Of a stretch of 5,697 nucleotides of DNA, positions 1 through 5,697 are shown piece by piece. The position numbers and the translations under genes were made by a program. The first letter of the stretch is position 1. Every line of letters starts with the position of its first letter. A model generated the notes under the pieces. It made no database searches, had not been told where the DNA came from, and was given only the letters and a program-made list of their open reading frames with translations. The stretch is from Chitinophagaceae bacterium UBA4412 (GTDB taxonomy: Bacteria > Bacteroidota > Bacteroidia > Chitinophagales > Chitinophagaceae): contig DGQO01000294.1 of assembly GCA_002400445.1 (NCBI GenBank), positions 1 through 5,697 of the forward strand. Reading direction: 5' to 3'.

Positions 1-106
1 GCTTCGGGTCAAAAGCACGCTGCATGAGTTAGGAATAACTACCGCTTTGGCGAGTTAAGAAATCCACGTAAATTTTTCCCAAGCTCACTCCCTCCCTTTC
101 CTTAGG

Positions 107-121
107 CGTTCTTGAAGAACG
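107..121. repeat. Perfect 7-bp palindrome with 1-base centre
   Basis: CGTTCTT, G, AAGAACG is an exact inverted repeat. It extends imperfectly outward: AGG at 104-106 can pair with CCT at 124-126 across a two-base bulge. As RNA it would form a five-base-pair stem with a five-base loop. There is no T-run after it, so it is not a normal terminator. As DNA it is shaped like a binding site for a dimeric regulator, but no regulator is identified. It lies 286 bases before the start of the beta-helix gene. Confidence 0.45.
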
Positions 122-259
122 GACCTCAGAAAAAAATAACATAACCAGTTCGTTAGTTTTAGAATGACAAACTTCAGTAAAGACTTAACCAGGTATTTAG
201 GTCCACATATCTGAACGCTCCCTTTTTTAGGAATGACAGATATTGGTGACCACGCCTCA

Positions 260-281
260 TAGATCCGCCTCCCCGGATCTA
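260..281. repeat. 8-bp inverted repeat, 6-base loop
   Basis: TAGATCCG (260-267) and CGGATCTA (274-281) are exact reverse complements separated by CCTCCC. The stem is GC-containing and would form a stable hairpin in RNA from either strand. No U-run follows on either strand, so it is not a canonical intrinsic terminator. It sits 125 bases upstream of the beta-helix start and could be a leader hairpin, an operator, or a remnant of an intergenic repeat. Its role is unknown. Confidence 0.5.
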
Positions 282-406
282 ATCCTCTGCAGCTTCATCT
301 CCCCTGCACCACCCCTTACCCAAACGCTGACGACTTGTCAAAAAAAAATCTTAGTTTACAAGCGCTGTTTTACAGTGCTATTTACACATCAAAAATCTAC
401 TTTCAA

Positions 407-3361
407 ATGAAAAAACTTTACCTTCTTTCTCTCTTTGCGCTCTTCAGTATTTTTGCACAGGCCCAGGTATCGGTAACGGCTACATTGGGTACGCCCGGGC
501 CAAGCTCCTATGCTACATTAGAAGAAGCTGTATCTGCCATTAATAACGGGGTACACCAGGGCGACATCACTGTGTCAATCACGGACAACACTTCAGAAAC
601 TTTGCCTTCCACCTTTGTGCAAAGCGGCACGGGCGCTGCATCCTACTCCACTATTGCCATCAGGCCGGCTACCGGAGTAGCTCCATACATTGCTGGTAAT
701 ATTGCAGGAGCATTATTAGACTTTAGTGGTGCCGATAATATTACTATAGATGGACTGAATACTGGCGGAAGTAGTCTTTCATTCGTCAATATCAATACTT
801 CGGCAGCCGCAAGTTGCCTGCGCTTTATTGATGGCGCTACCAATAACACGATACAAAACTGCAGCCTGGCAAGTGCTGCACCTGCTACCAGCAGTGGAAC
901 CGTGGTATTTAGTACAACCACTTCCACAGGTAATAATAATAACCGCATCCTGAATAACAAGATTGCCGATGCAATTACCGGTACCCCGGCAAACGCCATT
1001 TATGCAAATGGTACTGCGGGCCAGGAAAACAGCAGCAATACTATTTCCGGTAATTTGATTTACAATTATTTTCAGCCTTCGGCAATTAATGTTGGCATAC
1101 TGCTGGCCGCTAATAATACCGGATGGACGATAGATAACAACAGGCTCTATCAAACTACACCCCGTGTTTTTGCATCGGGTTTTATACATCGGGGTATACA
1201 GGTTGTAGGTGGTGATGGCTATACTATTAGCAATAACTCGATTGGATCTGCAGATGCGAGTGGCACTGGCCTTTACGATATTTCAGGGCCGGGCACCCGC
1301 TTTACCGGTATAGAATTAAATGTTGGTGTTGCCTCAGCAAGCAGTATTCAGGGCAACCGCATTGAACACATCCAGCTCACTACTACCAGTGGTGCAGGCG
1401 CCCCGCAAGGGATTTTTAGCGGGATTTATATCATAGGCGGAAATGTAAATGTGGGCACTATTACAGGCAATACTGTGGGAGCGCCATTTGGTAAGAGTTC
1501 TATTACAATTATTCCTTCCACAGGCGGCAGTGTGGTTACAGGTATTACGTATAACAGTTCGGGCATTGCCAACATCCGCAATAATACCGTGGGCTCCATT
1601 GATTTATTACCAACGGGTGTATTATCCGGAAATGCATTTGCCGTGCAGGTTCTGGGTGCCGGAGCTACGGTAACGATACAGGATAATACGCTTGGTGGCG
1701 GCACTGCCCACAGCATTAGTATTGGGGTAAAAGGCAGCACTACAGGTAATGGCATAATCAGGGGCGTATTTACCAATAACAACGGTAGTATGAACATCAG
1801 CAATAACCTCATTCAAAATCTCACCCACAATAGTAGTAATGCGCTCGCTTTATTCCGGGCTATTGAGTGCCAGGTGGGCACGGTATCTATTAGGGGAAAT
1901 ACCATCAATAATATTGCAGCCGAAGGGGTTTCTGTAAGTACCGCCACCCATGAGGGCATCGGTATCCTGGTAAGTACGGCTGTACCAAACATTGTTATAG
2001 ACAGCAATACCATCAGCAATCTCAAGCTCACCAACATAGGGGCCATTGGTACCGTACTTTCCGGAATATATATTGGCAGCCTTAACACCGGAGCCCGCAT
2101 TACCCGTAATAAAATATTTGGTTTTAGTAATGCTGCTAATGGCGTGAGTGTAACGGCACCGCCTGTTGCGGCTGGTATCTACCTGCGGGATGTAGCCGCA
2201 GGAGAAATGTTTGTGGCCAACAATATGATTGCGCTTGGAAGTGCCGAAACATCTAATACTTCGTTTATCGGGATTTGGAACCAGGTGAATCCCACCGTGG
2301 GCTACACAGAAAAAATTTATTATAACAGTATTAATATTTCGGGCAGCGTAGCCACAGGTGCGCAGCCAAGTTTTGCCTATTACCGGGGTAACTTCAGCAC
2401 TACATTTACAGGTCCCACGCTTGATATGAAAAATAACATCTTTATCAACAGCAGGTCTGGCGGGGCTGGTGCTCATTATGCAATTGCCAACAGTTATGGT
2501 GCTACAGCAAGTGCCAGCGGCTGGCCGGCAGGCGCTTCCAATTATAACGTGTTTAATGCCAATGCTGCTACAATCGGTTACTGGTCTGGCGATCAGAATT
2601 TTGCCGGCTGGCAGTTGAATTCACTTTCAGACATCAATAGCCTTAGTGGAGTTGCGGTGGTATTCGTTGATCCGGCGAGCGACCTCCACCTGGTATCCAA
2701 TGCCAATGCGGCGGTGGATGGTAAGGGTACGCCCCTTGCAGATTTAACCACAGATATTGACAATGAAGTAAGAGATGCAAGTACACCAGATATTGGTGCG
2801 GATGAAATATTTACTGCCCTGCCGGTGCGTATAGCATTCTTCCGGGGACAAAAACAAACGGGTAAAAACTTACTGGAATGGAAGGCAAATAGCAACAGCA
2901 CATCTGTTCAATTTGTGATAGAACGTAGCACCGACGGAAGAAATTTTGCGGCAGCGGGAAGCCTCGTGGCATATTCCTTTACCCGGTCATTCTCTTTTTA
3001 TGATAATGCCCCGGCTGCAGGAATTAATTATTACAGATTGAAAATGATTGAGTCTGACGGCAGCAGTTCATATTCAGGCATCGTAACCCTTGCCGCTGAT
3101 GTGAAAAATCTGGATATCAGCATCAGGCCAAATTATATAAGCAATGGAACGGCAAACCTGTATATTCAGTCTGAAAAAGCAATGCAACTGGCCGTAAATT
3201 TAATTGATGTTTCAGGTAAGATTCTCCTGAAAAAAATGATCAGTATTCCTGCAGGTAGTGGTACTTATCCTGTGGACGTATCCACGTTAAGAAAGGGTGT
3301 TTATTATATTTCTGTAAATGACAAAGGCTGGATAAATACGCAGCAAATTGTGGTAGAATAA
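407..3361 (+). CDS. Secreted parallel beta-helix protein with T9SS C-terminal sorting tail
   Basis: This 984-residue protein is predicted to be exported by Sec and then by type IX secretion. Residues 1-19 are a signal peptide (MKKLYLLSL..., cut after A-Q-A before Q20). Residues about 110-685 hold roughly 16 irregular Asn-rich turns (NNTIQNC, YTISNNSIG, ATVTIQDNTLG, VSIRGNTINN, MKNNIFINS), the hallmark of right-handed parallel beta-helix folds. Residues 755-800 (DPASDLHL ... PDIGADE) resemble the segment that often closes such helices in Bacteroidota (choice-of-anchor Q type). Residues 805-895 are the FnIII-like module LPVRI...LLEW...IERSTDGRNF...NYYRLK. Residues 903-984 are the T9SS type A tail, ending in KGVYYISV...TQQIVVE. 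The tail has RPNYI where YPNP is usual. I chose ATG 407 because it starts the signal peptide; a TTG at 335 would add 24 residues in front of it. Many relatives bind or cleave polysaccharides, but no catalytic residues are assignable here, so substrate and enzymatic activity are unknown. Confidence 0.9.
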   Translation: MKKLYLLSLFALFSIFAQAQVSVTATLGTPGPSSYATLEEAVSAINNGVHQGDITVSITDNTSETLPSTFVQSGTGAASYSTIAIRPATGVAPYIAGNIAGALLDFSGADNITIDGLNTGGSSLSFVNINTSAAASCLRFIDGATNNTIQNCSLASAAPATSSGTVVFSTTTSTGNNNNRILNNKIADAITGTPANAIYANGTAGQENSSNTISGNLIYNYFQPSAINVGILLAANNTGWTIDNNRLYQTTPRVFASGFIHRGIQVVGGDGYTISNNSIGSADASGTGLYDISGPGTRFTGIELNVGVASASSIQGNRIEHIQLTTTSGAGAPQGIFSGIYIIGGNVNVGTITGNTVGAPFGKSSITIIPSTGGSVVTGITYNSSGIANIRNNTVGSIDLLPTGVLSGNAFAVQVLGAGATVTIQDNTLGGGTAHSISIGVKGSTTGNGIIRGVFTNNNGSMNISNNLIQNLTHNSSNALALFRAIECQVGTVSIRGNTINNIAAEGVSVSTATHEGIGILVSTAVPNIVIDSNTISNLKLTNIGAIGTVLSGIYIGSLNTGARITRNKIFGFSNAANGVSVTAPPVAAGIYLRDVAAGEMFVANNMIALGSAETSNTSFIGIWNQVNPTVGYTEKIYYNSINISGSVATGAQPSFAYYRGNFSTTFTGPTLDMKNNIFINSRSGGAGAHYAIANSYGATASASGWPAGASNYNVFNANAATIGYWSGDQNFAGWQLNSLSDINSLSGVAVVFVDPASDLHLVSNANAAVDGKGTPLADLTTDIDNEVRDASTPDIGADEIFTALPVRIAFFRGQKQTGKNLLEWKANSNSTSVQFVIERSTDGRNFAAAGSLVAYSFTRSFSFYDNAPAAGINYYRLKMIESDGSSSYSGIVTLAADVKNLDISIRPNYISNGTANLYIQSEKAMQLAVNLIDVSGKILLKKMISIPAGSGTYPVDVSTLRKGVYYISVNDKGWINTQQIVVE

Positions 3362-3382
3362 TTTCGATTTTATAGATTGATT

Positions 3383-3414
3383 AAAAATGCCCTGCGTAAA
3401 AACAGGGCATTTTT
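3383..3414. terminator. Bidirectional intrinsic terminator between convergent genes
   Basis: AAAAATGCCCTG (3383-3394) and CAGGGCATTTTT (3403-3414) are exact reverse complements with an eight-base loop. The stem has a GC core (GCCCTG) and an A-run on one side matched by a T-run on the other, so both strands give a hairpin followed by U residues. It begins 21 bases after the stop of the beta-helix gene, the expected place for its terminator. On the minus strand it lies about 200 bases past the stop of the propeller gene, which has no better terminator in between, so it probably serves both genes. Confidence 0.9.
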
Positions 3415-3615
3415 GATTTCTACCAGAAAGCCTGCATCATCCTAACAAATGGGCAGCGGAATTTAATGGGAGTCTTTTGCAAAAAGAAGTGACCGTACCA
3501 GCAGATCCTGTTCAATCGTTCTGCTAACAAGCATCGAACTCAAACAAAATTTGTTTGTGCAGACGTTAAAAGAAGCTGCACCAATAATCCCTGTCCTACG
3601 GTTCACTTATAGTTT
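3415..3615. other. Intergenic stretch, probable 3' untranslated region of the minus-strand gene
   Basis: All three minus-strand frames after the propeller stop hit stops within a few codons, and none encodes a recognisable T9SS tail, so there is no sign of a frameshifted continuation of that gene. The stretch contains a small hairpin (TCTTTT at 3473-3478 with AAAAGA at 3482-3487) and the overlapping dyads at 3541-3581. No RNA gene is recognised. Confidence 0.6.
3541..3581. repeat. Two overlapping dyads in the 3' region
   Basis: CAAACAAA (3541-3548) and TTTGTTTG (3550-3557) form a perfect 8-bp palindrome around one base. Directly overlapping it at G3557, GTGCAG (3557-3562) and CTGCAC (3576-3581) form a second 6-bp inverted repeat with a 13-base spacer. 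In the minus-strand transcript the second dyad comes first, 34 bases after the propeller stop. The two folds would compete for the shared base only, so they could form side by side. Neither has a U-run, so they are not clear terminators. They may stabilise the messenger's 3' end or be chance. Confidence 0.4.
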
Positions 3616-5445
3616 TTATTTGCCCGTGAGCGTTATCGTTTTATTCGTTGCCACGTTTAACGATGCTCCATTTTCTAAAAGAATACTCCGTACAGAAATG
3701 GTTGAACCGGCCAATGGATATCCTGGCAGTCCAGTTCTAATATACACATCTGTATTAGCATCTGGTAAGGCACCACAACTCCAATTGCCTGGAGTTTCCC
3801 AGGCTGTGCTTAGTGCACCCGTCCAATTGCTGGCAAATTTTAAGATGAAAGTCTGGCTGTACGTACTTCCATTTACAACGCACCTGAATTTATATCCATA
3901 CAAAGATGTAGCGGGAGCCGTGAGATGAAGGGTGTTGCTGGTAACAGTACTATATGGTGCAGTGTTGCCAAGGTTTACAAAGCTGCCGCTGCCATTATCC
4001 ACTTGCCATTGGTAAGCGGCACCTGAAACATCAGATATAAAATTGGTATTACTGCCGGGGCATATTCCATTACTGATGGCAAAATAAGCAAGGTTGCCTG
4101 CATAACCGTAAGGCACACTTCCAAACTGCATGTACAATTTATTATTCCACTCTATGGGATGGCCTGTATAACCGCTATTGGGTGATGTTCCATTGTAAAT
4201 ACCAGCGGGATTAGCTATCAATTGTACGCTACTGCCATTAAAGAACGCAAGCTGCAGTATATTCTGCAAATTCATATATTGAAAATAAATTTTGTTGTCA
4301 AACACAATGGGCTTATCCCAAAAACCTGAACCCGCCTCGGGATTAGGATACACCACAATACTGTTGGAAGCTGGCTGATACTCCGCAATCCTGCGCTTAT
4401 TATCGGCAGGCAGGTATAGAAAGTACAACCTGGTATTATTTACAATGGGTGCATACCAATATCCGTTGGGGCTTGCATCTGGGTTGGGAACGAGGCTGAT
4501 GGAACTACCGCCAAATTTTGCCAGGCGATACACATTGCTGATATCCCTGTACTGAAAGAAAAGGGTATCGTTAACGACTACCGGCAAGCCCGAAACGCCA
4601 CCTGCATTAGAAGATGAGTTCTGTGGGTTGGCAATAAGTGTGGGATTATTGATCCCGTCGTACTCCAGGAATTGATACTGATTCGTTGCACTGAGATAAG
4701 AAAAATACAACTTGCTTTTGTACAAAACCGGGAAAACTGGCTGAACGCCACGGGTAGCCGTATTGTCTGGATTAGGTAATATCGTCCATTGCGTGCCATC
4801 ATAAGTAGCCAGTTGCCTGGGTCCCGCAGCCGTCACATATCTCGAAACAATTTTGTTATTGTAAACAAAACTGAAATTATTGAAGTAACCATTGGCACTG
4901 GCATCCGGGTTGGCAATTAACGTGATACCCGTGCCGTTAAATCTTGCTAATTGTGTTACCACCGACGCATTCTGGTAAGCCAGGTACAAATTATTATTCA
5001 AAATCCTGAAGGAACCTATTACACCAGAACTAGATGCATCCGGTTTTGGATAAAGGGTAATAGAATTTCCGTCAAAGGATGCCAGTCTTTGCACAGCCGT
5101 AGCATCCAGATAGATAAAAAAAAGCTTATTGTTGAAAATGATTTTTCCAGACTGAAAATAAATGCCTTGCCCCGCATCAGGATTGGCTACCAGTTGCATA
5201 CTGCTGCCATTGTACACTGCCAGTTGCTGTTTTACCTGTGCGAGGTCAGAACTGCCACCCGGGTTATATTCCAGCACCAGCGAATTATTAAACACGATGG
5301 GCGTGCCCGTATAGCCTGAGTATGCGCCGGTTCCCGTCCATGAAAAAAGAGATGGTTGCGCTGTAGGATTTGCCACAACACTAATTTGTGCCTGCCCTTT
5401 AATACAAACAGTAAAAAGAATCAAAACAAGTAGCCGTTTTTTCAA
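3616..5445 (-). CDS. Secreted nine-repeat propeller-like protein with Ig-like and C-terminal W/NWSCG module
   Basis: This 609-residue protein has a signal peptide at residues 1-19 (MKKRLLVLILF..., cut after G-Q-A before Q20). Residues 21-455 are nine repeats of about 46 residues. Each has a strand of type FNNKLYFQY (near 52, 104, 149, 195, 242, 291, 336, 382, 433), then a [QR]LAxFDG strand, then a SSIxLIANPDA strand (NP-type motifs near 26, 88, 134, 179, 225, 273, 321, 368, 412). Four short strands per unit suggests a beta-propeller, distantly like ELWxxDGT-type repeats. Residues about 458-537 look Ig-like, with C462, W480 (YQWQ) and C522 in FRCVV. Residues 541-609 hold WTGALSTAW, NWSCGALPDANTDVYI and end ...TITLTGK, a module I associate from memory with Bacteroidota surface proteins; it is not the usual T9SS tail. 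ATG 5445 is chosen because the signal peptide starts there; upstream is A/T-rich without a Shine-Dalgarno sequence. Ligand and function are unknown; no catalytic motif is seen. Confidence 0.88.
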   Translation of the reverse strand: MKKRLLVLILFTVCIKGQAQISVVANPTAQPSLFSWTGTGAYSGYTGTPIVFNNSLVLEYNPGGSSDLAQVKQQLAVYNGSSMQLVANPDAGQGIYFQSGKIIFNNKLFFIYLDATAVQRLASFDGNSITLYPKPDASSSGVIGSFRILNNNLYLAYQNASVVTQLARFNGTGITLIANPDASANGYFNNFSFVYNNKIVSRYVTAAGPRQLATYDGTQWTILPNPDNTATRGVQPVFPVLYKSKLYFSYLSATNQYQFLEYDGINNPTLIANPQNSSSNAGGVSGLPVVVNDTLFFQYRDISNVYRLAKFGGSSISLVPNPDASPNGYWYAPIVNNTRLYFLYLPADNKRRIAEYQPASNSIVVYPNPEAGSGFWDKPIVFDNKIYFQYMNLQNILQLAFFNGSSVQLIANPAGIYNGTSPNSGYTGHPIEWNNKLYMQFGSVPYGYAGNLAYFAISNGICPGSNTNFISDVSGAAYQWQVDNGSGSFVNLGNTAPYSTVTSNTLHLTAPATSLYGYKFRCVVNGSTYSQTFILKFASNWTGALSTAWETPGNWSCGALPDANTDVYIRTGLPGYPLAGSTISVRSILLENGASLNVATNKTITLTGK

Positions 5446-5570
5446 TGCAATAAAATTTTAAGTGAAACCCTTAGCCTCTGTTTAATGCGGTAAGGTAGAT
5501 TGCGTTGCCTTTTACACAAATACTCAATTTTATGTAGACTAGCGGCTTTAGTGCTGCAGAAGAAATAAAA

Positions 5571-5697
5571 ATGCGGATCAATTCTTTACACATACCTATA
5601 TGGAACTCTTTGCCTGAAACGCAGGGCAACATAAAAGCGCTATTATGGATGTGCCCTAATTATTTTACTTTCGTGGCATTTCTAACAAATCATAAAC
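5571..5697 (+). CDS. Possible partial open frame running off the right edge
   Basis: From ATG 5571 the frame stays open for 42 codons to the window end, beginning MRINSLHIPIWNSLPETQG. The start is preceded by an A-rich AGAAGAAATAAAA. The protein is not recognised and has no signal peptide or clear domain. An open frame of this length is not rare by chance, and a promoter-like motif at 5666-5673 inside it would argue that the true gene starts further right. It would be divergent from the propeller gene. Treat as unproven. Confidence 0.15.
   Translation, partial: MRINSLHIPIWNSLPETQGNIKALLWMCPNYFTFVAFLTNHK
5666..5673 (+). promoter_or_regulatory. Weak -7-like promoter motif facing out of the window
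   Basis: TACTTTCG matches seven of the eight positions of the Bacteroidota -7 pattern TAnnTTTG (two of which are free) and lies 24 bases from the right edge, pointing right. The -33 TTG is not present at the usual distance. If real, it would drive a plus-strand gene starting just beyond the window, divergent from the propeller gene. Such a short motif is expected by chance in AT-rich DNA. Confidence 0.25.

Larger units (their letters stand above)
1..406. other. Non-coding upstream region with dyads and pyrimidine-rich tracts
   Basis: No convincing gene was found on either strand in this stretch; all frames are broken by stops within short distances. It contains two perfect dyads (107-121 and 260-281), a short direct repeat (GAATGACA at 162-169 and 231-238, each preceded by a T-rich TTTTAG), C/T-rich tracts on the plus strand (about 84-102 and 282-319), and a run of nine A at 340-348. 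No match to the Bacteroidota promoter pattern (TTG, about 19 bases, TAnnTTTG) was found at a sensible distance from the start at 407. No tRNA, tmRNA or known riboswitch fold was recognised. It presumably contains the promoter and leader of the beta-helix gene plus the end of whatever lies to the left. Confidence 0.6.
5446..5697. other. AT-rich upstream region of the propeller gene
   Basis: This stretch must contain the leader and probably the promoter of the minus-strand propeller gene. A 10-bp palindrome TAAAATTTTA (5451-5460) lies 5 bases before its start codon, where a ribosome would bind. The best minus-strand match to the Bacteroidota -7 element TAnnTTTG is TAAAATTG (5532 down to 5525), one mismatch, about 80 bases before the start, but with no TTG at the expected -33 distance. 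No gene is firmly supported here. Confidence 0.5.

Noticed and set aside
1..25. Minus-strand ATG at 25-23 (MQRAFDPK...) as a gene start leaving the left edge
   Set aside because: Only eight codons are visible, with no recognisable sequence or start signal.
2..58. Plus-strand frame LRVKSTLHELGITTALAS ending at TAA 56-58, as the tail of a gene to the left
   Set aside because: Only 18 codons are visible, not recognised, and easily open by chance.
260..281. Hairpin as an intrinsic terminator of an upstream gene
   Set aside because: No T-run follows the stem on either strand.
398..405. TACTTTCA just before ATG 407 as a -7 promoter element
   Set aside because: It would place the transcription start at or after the start codon, and no TTG lies at the -33 distance.
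335..406. TTG start at 335 adding 24 residues to the beta-helix protein
   Set aside because: The added residues precede a complete signal peptide (K-K, hydrophobic core, A-Q-A cleavage site) that starts at ATG 407; the extension would bury it, and TTG is a rare start.
1850..2476. 208-residue minus-strand open frame inside the beta-helix gene
   Set aside because: It is antisense to a well-supported gene and lacks a signal peptide or domain; repeat-rich coding sequence often leaves long antisense frames.
3551..3928. 125-residue plus-strand open frame overlapping the propeller gene's end
   Set aside because: Mostly antisense to the conserved C-terminal module; no recognisable domain, and its start lies inside the dyad region.
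4951..5319. 122-residue plus-strand open frame opposite the propeller repeats
   Set aside because: Antisense shadow of the repeats; its Arg/Ile-rich composition is unlike the neighbouring genes.
1..5697. CRISPR array, insertion sequence, tRNA or rRNA
   Set aside because: No regularly spaced identical repeats, transposase motifs, terminal inverted repeats with target duplications, or cloverleaf/rRNA core sequences were seen. The protein repeats are diverged at the DNA level.

Overview
This window looks like a piece of a Bacteroidota chromosome, most plausibly Chitinophagaceae or a close relative. That placement is an inference from protein style. Both large proteins begin with a short K-rich signal peptide that ends in Q-A-Q. 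One carries the LPV...IERS-x-DG-x-x-F...NYYRLK module followed by a type IX secretion (T9SS) C-terminal tail. The other is a repeat protein with an Ig-like domain and a W/NWSCG C-terminal module. Start regions are A-rich with no clear Shine-Dalgarno sequence, which is usual in this phylum. No taxonomic marker gene is present.

Layout: bases 1-406 are non-coding as far as can be seen, with C/T-rich stretches, two dyad-symmetric sites (107-121 and 260-281) and a short direct repeat. Bases 407-3361 (+) encode a 984-residue secreted parallel beta-helix protein with a T9SS sorting tail. Bases 3383-3414 form a perfect 12-bp stem flanked by A and T runs, a bidirectional terminator shared by the two convergent genes. 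Bases 3415-3615 are non-coding and hold two overlapping dyads. Bases 3616-5445 (-) encode a 609-residue secreted protein built from nine repeats of about 46 residues (probably a beta-propeller), an Ig-like domain, and a C-terminal module that is not the usual T9SS tail. Bases 5446-5697 are an AT-rich upstream region with one weak promoter-like motif and an unsupported open frame that runs off the window.

The two genes are convergent, so they are not an operon. Both products are predicted to be exported. The first should be delivered to the cell surface or medium by T9SS and is built like a carbohydrate- or surface-binding beta-helix, but no catalytic residues can be assigned. The second is probably a surface or extracellular propeller of unknown ligand. 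I see no mobile element, CRISPR array, tRNA, rRNA or defence system. The most unusual item is the nine-repeat propeller-like protein with its distinct C-terminal module.
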